From Deltaproteobacteria bacterium (GTDB lineage: Bacteria; Bdellovibrionota_C; UBA2361; SZUA-149; JADYYL01), in contig JADYYL010000355.1 in the NCBI GenBank assembly GCA_020853655.1, positions 1 through 5,527 of the forward strand: DNA of 5,527 bases, read 5' to 3'. Below are positions 1 through 5,527 of the stretch, in pieces; the stretch's first letter is position 1, and every line of letters begins with the position of its first letter. A program made the position numbers and the translations under genes. The notes below the pieces were generated by a model. It had not been told where the DNA came from. It worked only from the letters and a program-made list of their open reading frames with translations, and made no database searches.

Positions 1-2
1 CC

Positions 3-692
3 GGAACACGGACAAAACCGGAGAGCGACGCTCCCCACCTCGGAGAGGATTACTTCCAGATCTTTCGCGAAGAGAAGTCGATGCGCGTTGCGCTCGAACG
101 CGCGAGCCACGTGTATGGACCACAGATGGACGGGCAACCGCTCTTCCTCGATTCCTTGTCACGGATCTCGGTTGTCAATCCGCAGGGCGACGCCCAGGTG
201 CTCGCGACGATGACCTGCGCAAACATCGGCAGGGAACGCCTCTACGACATCCCGCAGCTCTTCTGGTTTGAGTTCCCAAGGGAGCATCTCGATCTTCGGG
301 TTTACGACGCCGAAACGCACGAGCCCATTCCATGGCGCTTCACGACGGACTCTCCGCATAAGAAGGTCGGCTTCGCGAGCATTCCAGGCGGGATCGAGCC
401 GCTCACGACCCGACGCCTGACGTTCGAATATTTTGCGCCGGAGATGTTTCGTTTCAGTAGCTTCTACTTCACCCGGATTAAGCCGGGGCTGCTCGAGAAG
501 AGCTTTCACATCTCGATTCTGCGAGAGGAACCGCTGAAGGATGCCTTCGCCTACCGACTCCGACCCGACGATTCCGTCGCACCGGAGCGACCATTTGTTA
601 TCGTCCAACGTAAGAAAGATCGCGCCGATATCCGCTGGACGATTCACTATCCCGAGCCGAAGAGCTTGGTGAAGACGTTCTGGGCGTATTGA
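3..692 (+). CDS. Unrecognised beta-rich protein, probably 5'-partial at the window edge
   Basis: I do not recognise this protein. The frame is open from the first complete codon to a TGA at 690-692, so 229 residues are visible and the true start may lie outside the window. The first ATG is at 81 and would give 203 residues. It has only a purine-rich GAAGAGAAG a few bases upstream, and the 26 codons before it read like protein (an acidic, amphipathic stretch running smoothly into the Met), so I favour a partial gene. The product has no membrane segment and no signal peptide in the visible part. Alternating hydrophobic residues, many aromatics (FWFEF, SSFYF, IRWTIHY) and scattered prolines and glycines suggest a beta-sandwich or other beta-rich fold. 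No catalytic motif stands out. It converges on the M48 peptidase gene, with 66 bp between the two stops and no clear terminator. That it is coding is fairly sure; its function is unknown. Confidence 0.62.
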   Translation, partial: GTRTKPESDAPHLGEDYFQIFREEKSMRVALERASHVYGPQMDGQPLFLDSLSRISVVNPQGDAQVLATMTCANIGRERLYDIPQLFWFEFPREHLDLRVYDAETHEPIPWRFTTDSPHKKVGFASIPGGIEPLTTRRLTFEYFAPEMFRFSSFYFTRIKPGLLEKSFHISILREEPLKDAFAYRLRPDDSVAPERPFVIVQRKKDRADIRWTIHYPEPKSLVKTFWAY

Positions 693-758
693 TTTCTACC
701 ACGCCACGGAGCTCGAATGCGGTCGCTCAGCGGAGGCATGTCGACGGTGAACGGTGGA

Positions 759-3251
759 TTAGATCCACTGTTCCGTCTTGAAAAGGATCGCCGCATCCGC
801 ATCAGTAATCGGCGGCAGCGGCTCGAGTCCGAGCGCATCCTCGACCTTCACTGCCGCGATCGCCACCTTCGCGAACGCACGACAGTAAAGCGTGGAAAGC
901 TCCTCTCGGATGGTGAATGCGGCCTCGAGGATCTCACCAATGTCGTGCTTCGGAACCTGTCCCGCGAACAGCACGTCGGCAATATGCTCCCGCTCCTCAC
1001 GAATCGAAATGTGATTAATGCTCCGCGTCGTCATGCCGAGCAGATCGGAGATTGCCCGGATAAGCTCTTGCTTCGTGCCGTTGAGCACGCCAACGTAGTC
1101 TTTTCGCTTCTTCGTCCGGCTGTAGGCGTGCGCGACGAGGGTCATACGGATGCGGCACGCGCGCAGGTTGCCAATCGCCCCTTCCACCTTGCGCAGCTCT
1201 CGAAGCAAGAGAAGCGCGTTACGCACTTCAACGCGATCTGACTCAAGCAAGTTGAGCTCGGGGATCTCATGTCCAAACTTCTCGATGAGATAGAGAAGCA
1301 CAAGGACGTAACGCTGAACCGGATGCTCGAGAACCTCAAGAGAACGTTCAAGCGTCTGCTCCCAACGAAGCGCCTGCCGCTCATCCTGCAGGACGTCGAC
1401 AAGAATATTCCCGGACACGTTGAAATCCTCTGCCTGGAACCGAACGCTTGCACGCGCATACTCCACGGCGGTCGACGTCCGGTAGGTGCGGTGCTTCGCG
1501 AGGATAAGGTGACCGATGCTCTCCATGTAGGCATCTCGCGTCGATGCCAGCTCGTGGCGCAAATTCAGTAACGTGTTGATCGTCGCCTGCTTTGTCGCCG
1601 GCAGCGTCACATCGAGAGCGCCATCCGTAAGGATGAGTCGATGAGCATTGATGCGATTCTGAAATACCCGAGCGAAAGCCTGGAGCTCGTTCGCTCGCTG
1701 TTCTGTTTCACGAACGAGTTCGACGGCGGATCGCTTCTCGAGCGAACCCGATACGGAAGCGAAAGTCTCCGCGGTCATCCCGCCGGCCAGTCGCTCAAAG
1801 TCAGAGAACAGGGTCGTCGCAGGAGCATCACACACGAGGAGCGGGGCTTCATTTCGCTCTTCTGCGACTCGGATACGCTCCGAAGGCGGAGGGTGAGAGC
1901 TCAACATCGAGGAGCACTGTGCATCCATGTTCCGACGTGCCTTTTCAACCGCGGCCTCATCAAAACGGTCGACATGCGCCTGGATGAGCTTCACATAATT
2001 GTCGCACCGCACACCGTGGCGCAGAGACATGGCTAAGGAATCCTGTGCCGCTTGTTCGGCAAGTGTGAGCCGCTCAATCGAACGAAACGCCCGGATGAAA
2101 CCGTCTTTTCCGCTCAACGTCGTCTCTACGCGATCGGAGTCGAACTCTTTTTGATGGAGCAGGATAGAATCAAACAACCGAGCAAAAAGCATGTAGCCAA
2201 AGAGGATCCAACGCACAGCGACAATGAAGATGCGACAGAACCAGAGGAGGATCCGGATCTGCCAACTCCCAAACGGATTCCGCCCTTGAGCGAGCCGCTG
2301 AAGCGCGACCTCCCAATTGTCCCGGCTATACACCGCCCGCTCGAACCAATGGTCGAGTGAGCGAATCCGCGATTCGAGTAAGCCGGCGAAGCGTTGTTGA
2401 AAGTGGCCGAGTTCGTGCCCGATCACGCCACTAAGCTCTGCGACCGTGAGGCCGCTCACCAACGGGAGGCCCAGGGAGAGCGTGTATTTGGGGAACACCA
2501 CGCCGCGCACACTCGCCGCCGCATTGACCGAGTTATCGAGCAGAATTCTATCCGGCATCGGTGCTGCCACAAGCGCAGAGAGCTTCTCGACCAACTCGAA
2601 CAGCCGTGGCTCCTCGGCGGGGCTAATCTGCTTCGGCGGACCGTAGGCACGCTCTCGAGAAAAGATCGGGCGGATGAGGAACGCAATGAGAACTGGAACG
2701 ATAGCAAATGGAGCATACACCAGGAGCCCGAAGCCAAGCTTCGAGACTTCGGGAAAGACTAGCGAATAACGATAAAGACCGTATCCAAGGAGATAGATGG
2801 TCGCGAGATACGCGATGACGATCGCTCCCATCGCCACCAAAACGAGGAAAGCCCCCACGATGTAGCCGGGGGACGCCGATCGCGGCGGAAGTGTCGTGCT
2901 CGGAAATGTGGAGAGGAAATGGTCGACCACATGCTCCATTCCGAGCAATCCGCTCGAAGGAGGCGGAGGGGTTTCTTCCTCAACCGGATCGACAGCGGAT
3001 TCGACCGGCGCGGCCCCCCCCTCTTGTTGAGTCGCGTCGTTCTCAGATGTTGGGGGAGGATTCGCGCGGTGCACGGAGTGCTCTTGAAATGCCAGCCTGA
3101 AACGCCGGCGTAAAATGCATCGGTAGTGCAGTGTCTCATGGACCTCGCGAGAAAGGAATGTATTCTCGAAGGGCCCACGAAACGCGGCTCTCTGGATCGG
3201 GTCCCCTCCCTGCCGTTTTGAGGACGGCACACCCAGGCCGCCGCGATCCAT
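759..3251 (-). CDS. Membrane-embedded M48-family zinc metallopeptidase with long helical C-terminal domain
   Basis: Membrane-bound zinc endopeptidase of the M48 (HtpX/Ste24-like) family, 830 residues from the ATG at 3251. A hydrophilic N-terminus ends in a Pro/Glu-rich linker (about 64-100). Hydrophobic segments lie at about 130-160 and 171-194, the zinc motif HELGH is at 279-283, a third hydrophobic stretch is at 331-359, and EFDSDR at 369-374 supplies the third ligand, Glu369. The M48 hallmark SHPPPSERI is at 452-460. This order matches HtpX-type proteases, which cut membrane or misfolded proteins with the active site on the cytoplasmic side. Residues from about 484 to the end form a mostly alpha-helical domain; HtpX itself is only about 290 residues, so this is a large extension of unknown role. 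The start is uncertain: a TTG at 3299 would overlap the divergent gene, while a GTG at 3074 or an ATG at 2939 would leave a longer shared promoter region. The family assignment is firm; the substrate is unknown. Confidence 0.93.
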   Translation of the reverse strand: MDRGGLGVPSSKRQGGDPIQRAAFRGPFENTFLSREVHETLHYRCILRRRFRLAFQEHSVHRANPPPTSENDATQQEGGAAPVESAVDPVEEETPPPPSSGLLGMEHVVDHFLSTFPSTTLPPRSASPGYIVGAFLVLVAMGAIVIAYLATIYLLGYGLYRYSLVFPEVSKLGFGLLVYAPFAIVPVLIAFLIRPIFSRERAYGPPKQISPAEEPRLFELVEKLSALVAAPMPDRILLDNSVNAAASVRGVVFPKYTLSLGLPLVSGLTVAELSGVIGHELGHFQQRFAGLLESRIRSLDHWFERAVYSRDNWEVALQRLAQGRNPFGSWQIRILLWFCRIFIVAVRWILFGYMLFARLFDSILLHQKEFDSDRVETTLSGKDGFIRAFRSIERLTLAEQAAQDSLAMSLRHGVRCDNYVKLIQAHVDRFDEAAVEKARRNMDAQCSSMLSSHPPPSERIRVAEERNEAPLLVCDAPATTLFSDFERLAGGMTAETFASVSGSLEKRSAVELVRETEQRANELQAFARVFQNRINAHRLILTDGALDVTLPATKQATINTLLNLRHELASTRDAYMESIGHLILAKHRTYRTSTAVEYARASVRFQAEDFNVSGNILVDVLQDERQALRWEQTLERSLEVLEHPVQRYVLVLLYLIEKFGHEIPELNLLESDRVEVRNALLLLRELRKVEGAIGNLRACRIRMTLVAHAYSRTKKRKDYVGVLNGTKQELIRAISDLLGMTTRSINHISIREEREHIADVLFAGQVPKHDIGEILEAAFTIREELSTLYCRAFAKVAIAAVKVEDALGLEPLPPITDADAAILFKTEQWI
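3014..3021. repeat. Homopolymer of 8 C (poly-G on the M48 coding strand)
   Basis: Eight consecutive C on the + strand read as GAG GGG GGG GCC in the M48 gene, inside its Pro/Glu-rich N-terminal linker and upstream of the first membrane segment. Tracts of this length are prone to slippage or sequencing error. A one-base change would cut off translation from the 3251 start, while starts at 2939 would be unaffected. Confidence 0.8.
3211..3229. repeat. Inverted repeat TGCCGT-N7-ACGGCA near the M48 start
   Basis: Perfect 6-bp arms at 3211-3216 and 3224-3229 with a 7-nt centre. It lies within the M48 reading frame if the gene starts at 3251, but in the divergent intergenic region if it starts at 3074 or 2939. 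It has no T-tract on either side, so it is not a standard terminator. It could be an operator, an RNA hairpin or chance. Confidence 0.35.
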
Positions 3252-3261
3252 AATAACTCTG

Positions 3262-3281
3262 AGAGATTCTTCAGAGATTCT
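3262..3281. promoter_or_regulatory. Tandem AGAGATTCT repeat in the divergent control region
   Basis: The 9-mer AGAGATTCT occurs at 3262-3270 and again at 3273-3281, an 11-bp period close to one helical turn. Each copy has AGA/TCT symmetry, and the second extends to CAGA-GAT-TCTG. The pair sits in the short AT-rich gap between the divergent M48 and HEGRH-protein genes, ending 3 bases before the ATG at 3285. Two in-phase imperfect palindromes here would suit a regulator bound to one face of the DNA. No regulator gene is visible nearby. The repeat is seen directly; the regulatory role is inferred. Confidence 0.4.
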
Positions 3282-3284
3282 GCA

Positions 3285-4121
3285 ATGTCCCGAACCCAAT
3301 CAAACGGCACTTCTCCTCCGGAGCCACAGCGAGAGCAGCGCTCTCGACGCCCGATCGAAGAGCCATCGATTCCCTGGCCGACCTGCAATGAGTTGCGAGA
3401 ACTCGCTCACCGCACGGCGAGTGAAGCGTCGCGGGTCGTCTGTGACACTCGCGAGGATCGTTCTGTGATTGCGGCCTTCGCGCGTGGGATTGCAGCAGCA
3501 GACTGCCCAAAGTGCGACGAGGCCGCCATTGCCGCTGACGCGGAGCGGCGGAGCACGGAGTTTGTCCGCACTCGGGTGGTGACCTTCCGATCGGAGACAG
3601 GACGATCGCTCATCAACCTCGAGGGGCTCCAGACCGTGGATCTCCTCGCCTCCGGGCTACGGCGCTATGGGCTTACGGCGGAGAGCGCTCCGCAAGCGGC
3701 GAAGTTTGCAGCTCTTCATGAGGGGCGACACAGCCGCGATCCACTCGAACGCGGCGTCATCGCAGAGACTCGAAGCGAGATGGTGAGCGATACCATCGCG
3801 GCGCTCCTGACGTTGTCCGACTCCCAACGCTCCGGACCGGCAGCACAGGTTGCAGCGGCGCGCCACGCACTCGAAGTTCTTGCGAAGAGCCGTGAAGACG
3901 TCGTGAGACACGGCCGCGTCACCCACTTTTTCGGAGGGCCGGCTATTCGAGAGGTCCTCTCATTGACACCAGAGGCCGTGAACGCTCTGGGACAATCGGG
4001 AGCCGAGACCTACGCGGAAAAGACTGCCGATCGCATTCTGTCGGCTCTTCGACCGACGCAGCGTCGCGCCCTTGAATCCGGCTCTGCGGAGGCACTCGCT
4101 GCCGCGATGTTAGAACCGTAA
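3285..4121 (+). CDS. Putative zincin-like (HEGRH) soluble protein of unknown family
   Basis: A 278-residue protein that I cannot place in a named family. The N-terminus (about 1-30) is Pro/Glu/Arg-rich and probably disordered. Cysteines occur at 34, 53, 74 and 77, the last two as CPKC. From about 115 to the end it is alanine-rich and helical. Residues 145-149 read HEGRH, an exact HExxH zinc-protease signature at the end of a hydrophobic helix (KFAALHEGRH). After 11 residues comes ETRSEMVSDTIAALL, in which Glu165 and Asp169 have the ExxxD spacing of gluzincin third-ligand helices; Glu161 is an alternative. No signal peptide or membrane segment is seen. The start is the ATG at 3285, with only a weak AGAG upstream; no internal ATG precedes the motif, which makes this start likely. 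It is divergent from the M48 gene. Peptidase activity is inferred from the motif alone, and HExxH occurs by chance in some proteins. Confidence 0.82.
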   Translation: MSRTQSNGTSPPEPQREQRSRRPIEEPSIPWPTCNELRELAHRTASEASRVVCDTREDRSVIAAFARGIAAADCPKCDEAAIAADAERRSTEFVRTRVVTFRSETGRSLINLEGLQTVDLLASGLRRYGLTAESAPQAAKFAALHEGRHSRDPLERGVIAETRSEMVSDTIAALLTLSDSQRSGPAAQVAAARHALEVLAKSREDVVRHGRVTHFFGGPAIREVLSLTPEAVNALGQSGAETYAEKTADRILSALRPTQRRALESGSAEALAAAMLEP

Positions 4122-4274
4122 GTTGGCTTCCGTGGCGAAACGTTTCCAACCCTCATCTCCTGACCACCGATCCTTTCACCGTCGCTTGCGCGGGTAGTCG
4201 ATTCATCGCATCCATACACATTCTGCCCCTCAACCTCGAAACGTCGGAAGAAGAGTAGGAACAACGAATATCGT

Positions 4275-4309
4275 CGCGCGAGAACGTCGACTCCTGACGA
4301 TCTCGCGCG
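4275..4309. repeat. Strong interrupted hairpin in the intergenic region
   Basis: CGCGCGAGA (4275-4283) pairs perfectly with TCTCGCGCG (4301-4309). Inside it, after an A-A mismatch, CGTC (4285-4288) pairs with GACG (4296-4299) around a 7-nt loop, giving 13 base pairs with one internal mismatch. There is no T-tract on either strand, so it is not a typical intrinsic terminator. It could be part of a structured RNA, a rho-associated mRNA 3' end stabiliser or a protein-binding site. Confidence 0.6.
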
Positions 4310-4315
4310 GTGGCC

Positions 4316-4325
4316 GATCGCGATC
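4316..4325. repeat. Palindrome GATCGCGATC
   Basis: A perfect 10-bp palindrome starting 6 bases after the strong hairpin. It could be a binding site for a dimeric protein or chance; GATC/CGCG words are common in this composition. Confidence 0.3.
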
Positions 4326-4365
4326 TCCCTCCCTCCGACCGAAAATGTCCCAGCTCGCAACACTC

Positions 4366-4378
4366 GCGGGTATCCCGC
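4366..4378 (+). repeat. Small hairpin GCGGG-TAT-CCCGC
   Basis: A 5-bp GC stem with a 3-nt loop, followed by mixed sequence with only short T runs (CTTTGG, CTTTTC). It is too weak and too far from a U-tract to call a terminator, but it adds to the density of inverted repeats between the two genes. Confidence 0.3.
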
Positions 4379-4476
4379 AGTGACTTTGGCCTTTTCGGTC
4401 TCGATGGACATCGCACGAATCTTGCCTCACAACATTACTTATCCACATATCCGATTTTCTGAGTATTTTCGCGACG

Positions 4477-4504
4477 TTGCTTCCCGAAGGCGTACGTCTA
4501 TAAG
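4477..4504 (+). promoter_or_regulatory. Candidate sigma-70-type promoter for the acetyltransferase
   Basis: TTGCTT (4477-4482) and TATAAG (4499-4504) are separated by 16 bp. The -10 box matches TATAAT at five of six positions and the -35 box matches TTGACA at three of six. A start near 4511 would give a leader of about 70 nt before the ATG at 4584. The -10 box lies inside the loop of the 9-bp inverted repeat at 4488-4531, which makes repression there plausible. This is a pattern match only. Confidence 0.35.
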
Positions 4505-4531
4505 CGTCCGAGTCAGTCGAGCCGTACGCCT
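4488..4531. promoter_or_regulatory. 9-bp inverted repeat flanking the candidate -10 box (possible operator)
   Basis: AGGCGTACG (4488-4496) and CGTACGCCT (4523-4531) are perfect reverse complements, separated by 26 nt. Each arm contains the self-palindrome CGTACG, so each could be a half-operator for a dimer, with centres about 33 bp apart (near three helical turns). The arms bracket a TATAAG box. The repeat is certain; its use as an operator is inferred. Confidence 0.4.
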
Positions 4532-4583
4532 CTGCAAGACAAGTCGCCGAAAGATAAGCCTGCACGATCGGAACACGGAGCAC

Positions 4584-5111
4584 ATGCCCGCACCTCGCCG
4601 ACTTTCCATCGTCCCCCTGACATCCGAAGACGCACCGATCGCTGCAAACTACGTCGCCGAGCTACTCAATTACATCTACGAAGATGTGCCTGCGGCACGC
4701 GACGGCTATCTCTCGTGGCATCGAGCGGAAGATCTGGAGCGACGGATCGGGAGCGAGGACTGGCTCCAGCTCGTGGCGAAGCGAGGCGACCGAGTCGTCG
4801 GGATCGCGCTCTCGTCGCTGGATGCCGGAATCGGCACTCTGCTGTGGCTCTATGTCTCGCCAGTGGAGCGAGCTCGTGGTGTCGGCAGCGACCTGGTGGA
4901 GGAGACCTGTCGAATCCTCATGGAACGCGGATGTCACAAAGCGGATGTCCTGACGCGTTCCACTTTCCCACATCTGCGCCGATTCTATGGAGGGCTCGGC
5001 TTCACACTTTCCGGTGAGTTCCACCGCTATCGGTATGGGATCGACACCCTCTACTTCATGCGAGATCTCGACGAAGTAGAACGACCGCGGGTCGCAAATA
5101 TCTTATTCTAA
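4584..5111 (+). CDS. GNAT-family N-acetyltransferase
   Basis: Predicted acetyl-CoA-dependent acyltransferase, 175 residues, a usual single-domain GNAT length. The N-terminal strand and helices (about 6-55) lead to the central beta strands (LQLVAKRGDRVVGIAL, 61-76). Motif A is clear: LWLYVSP (87-93), then R96-x-x-G99-x-G101, the pyrophosphate-binding loop, and the following helix DLVEETCRIL. Motif B is seen as FYGGLGF (134-140), with a final strand at about 146-158. The substrate cannot be told; GNATs modify amines of antibiotics, amino acids, polyamines or protein N-termini. I chose the ATG at 4584 because the domain starts immediately after it and a GGAG lies 3 bases upstream. The frame is open for 68 more codons back to a GTG at 4380, but that extension is Arg/Ser-rich and unlike GNAT. 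It is transcribed alone, with a structured leader region before it and a hairpin at its stop. Confidence 0.9.
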   Translation: MPAPRRLSIVPLTSEDAPIAANYVAELLNYIYEDVPAARDGYLSWHRAEDLERRIGSEDWLQLVAKRGDRVVGIALSSLDAGIGTLLWLYVSPVERARGVGSDLVEETCRILMERGCHKADVLTRSTFPHLRRFYGGLGFTLSGEFHRYRYGIDTLYFMRDLDEVERPRVANILF

Positions 5112-5429
5112 GGCACGTCGTGCCTTTGCGCTTCGTCCCTTTCGTCGTTTCAGACCACTCTCATTCAGCATGCAGAGTGAACGCATCTCGCGAACACACC
5201 GCGTGAACTCGGTCGTCGGCTCTTCCTCTGAGTCTTCAACCAAACGTTGCCAGGCGTCTCGACGTCGATCCGTAGACACCTGATCTCCCTCGCATTTGTG
5301 GCCTGACGAAGACCGCACCTCCCTTTTTGCTCTGATTCTCGATGCGTCTGACTCGCCTTCTGACTTTTCGTCGGGACCGTTTAAACGCCTCCTCACGGTA
5401 TTCCTTGCGACACGGTCAGTGCGGCACAC
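5103..5429 (-). CDS. Doubtful small Arg-rich ORF with a helix-turn-helix-like N-terminus
   Basis: A 108-residue frame from a GTG at 5429, with no Shine-Dalgarno sequence and an in-frame TAG only four codons upstream, ending 9 bp inside the convergent acetyltransferase gene. Near its start the string DRVARNTVRRRL resembles the recognition helix of HTH proteins and IS-type transposases (xRNTVRR). The rest is highly charged, Arg/Glu/Ser-rich and without a hydrophobic core. It may be a remnant of a DNA-binding gene, a small real protein, or chance. I lean towards non-coding or decayed. Confidence 0.18.
   Translation of the reverse strand: MCRTDRVARNTVRRRLNGPDEKSEGESDASRIRAKREVRSSSGHKCEGDQVSTDRRRDAWQRLVEDSEEEPTTEFTRCVREMRSLCMLNESGLKRRKGRSAKARRALE
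5110..5126 (+). terminator. Possible terminator hairpin overlapping the acetyltransferase stop codon
   Basis: AAGGCACG-T-CGTGCCTT is a perfect inverted repeat that includes the last two bases of the TAA stop. It would fold as a 7-bp stem with a GTC loop. The following sequence is pyrimidine-rich with broken T runs (TTGCGCTTCGTCCCTTTCG) rather than a clean U-tract, so termination efficiency is doubtful. It could also act as an mRNA 3' end stabiliser. Confidence 0.45.
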
Positions 5430-5527
5430 GATGTCGAGCTATTCGGAGGCCAGACGAGGAACGTGGGCTTGACCAGCTGCGTGGCGGACAGAGATCCCGG
5501 CTTCGACATCGAGGAACTTAGATAGCG
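5112..5527. other. Terminal region without a convincing gene
   Basis: After the acetyltransferase stop no frame shows clear protein character. Apart from the doubtful minus-strand frame, a plus-strand ATG at 5342 opens about 60 Arg-rich residues with no motif. CGTTTAAACG at 5378-5387 is a 10-bp palindrome unusual for this composition. A T5 run near 5323-5327 is not preceded by a good stem. No RNA gene or mobile-element end was seen. Confidence 0.5.

Larger units (their letters stand above)
4122..4583. other. Structured intergenic region with no convincing gene
   Basis: These 462 bases separate the HEGRH-protein stop from the acetyltransferase start. Open frames exist on both strands, but their translations are Arg/Ser-rich, lack hydrophobic periodicity and overlap one another, so none is called. 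The stretch holds a strong interrupted hairpin (4275-4309), a 10-bp palindrome GATCGCGATC (4316-4325), a small GCGGG-TAT-CCCGC hairpin (4366-4378), and a promoter-like AT-rich segment from about 4425 to 4505. No tRNA signature was found. Confidence 0.6.

Noticed and set aside
159..647. 162-residue minus-strand frame opposite the first gene
   Set aside because: The plus-strand translation has better protein character with ordered hydrophobic and aromatic patterning; the antisense product has no motif.
693..758. Possible bidirectional terminator between the two convergent genes
   Set aside because: Only very short inverted repeats such as CGCT-C-AGCG are present and there is no T-tract on either strand.
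717..2762. A series of long plus-strand frames opposite the M48 gene
   Set aside because: They are codon-aligned antisense of the M48 frame; few TTA, CTA and TCA codons in the real gene leave the opposite frame open. The translations have no domain character and stop repeatedly.
2759..3388. 209-residue minus-strand frame overlapping the M48 N-terminus
   Set aside because: It overlaps the HEGRH-protein gene by over 100 bases, its downstream part is out of frame with the clear membrane segments, and the product is Arg/Ser-rich. It is kept only as a note in the poly-G finding.
4122..4150. GTTGG/CCAAC pair just after the HEGRH-protein stop
   Set aside because: Only five base pairs around a 19-nt loop, with no U-tract; too weak to call.
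4010..4583. Three overlapping minus-strand frames (133, 87 and 117 residues) between the HEGRH gene and the acetyltransferase
   Set aside because: They overlap each other in different frames, are rich in Arg and Ser, and show no motif or good start.
4380..4583. In-frame 68-codon N-terminal extension of the acetyltransferase
   Set aside because: The GNAT fold begins right after the ATG at 4584; the extension is Arg-rich, crosses the promoter-like box and inverted repeat, and would start at a GTG without a ribosome-binding site.

Overview
The window is bacterial DNA of moderately high GC content. Codon third positions favour G/C without being extreme, and starts are short and leaderless-looking with weak Shine-Dalgarno matches. 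The phylum cannot be fixed from the sequence. A multi-pass M48 peptidase with a long helical tail is the kind of gene seen in large-genome environmental bacteria such as Myxococcota, Planctomycetota or Acidobacteriota, but that is only an impression.

Layout. Positions 3-692 (+) hold the 3' part, or possibly the whole, of an unrecognised beta-rich protein. It converges on a large gene on the minus strand (759-3251) for a membrane-embedded M48-family zinc metallopeptidase: two N-terminal membrane segments, HELGH, a third hydrophobic segment, EFDSDR, then about 350 residues of helical C-terminal domain. Divergent from it, at 3285-4121 (+), is a soluble 278-residue protein with no family that I recognise. 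It carries its own HEGRH motif followed by a plausible glutamate third ligand. Positions 4122-4583 are apparently non-coding and rich in inverted repeats, including a strong 35-nt hairpin and a 9-bp inverted repeat around a candidate -10 box. A GNAT N-acetyltransferase follows at 4584-5111 (+), with a perfect inverted repeat over its stop codon. The last 416 bases contain no convincing gene, only a weak minus-strand reading frame with a helix-turn-helix-like string.

How the genes may work together. The only functional link that the sequence suggests is between the two divergent HExxH proteins, whose starts are at most about 33 bp apart under the preferred M48 start. They share a small AT-rich control region with an 11-bp-spaced tandem repeat. 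One is a membrane protease and the other a soluble zincin-like protein, so co-regulation or a protease-partner relationship is possible but is inference. No mobile element, CRISPR array, rRNA or tRNA was seen. The best candidates for something undescribed are the HEGRH protein with its divergent M48 neighbour, and the structured non-coding stretch before the acetyltransferase.
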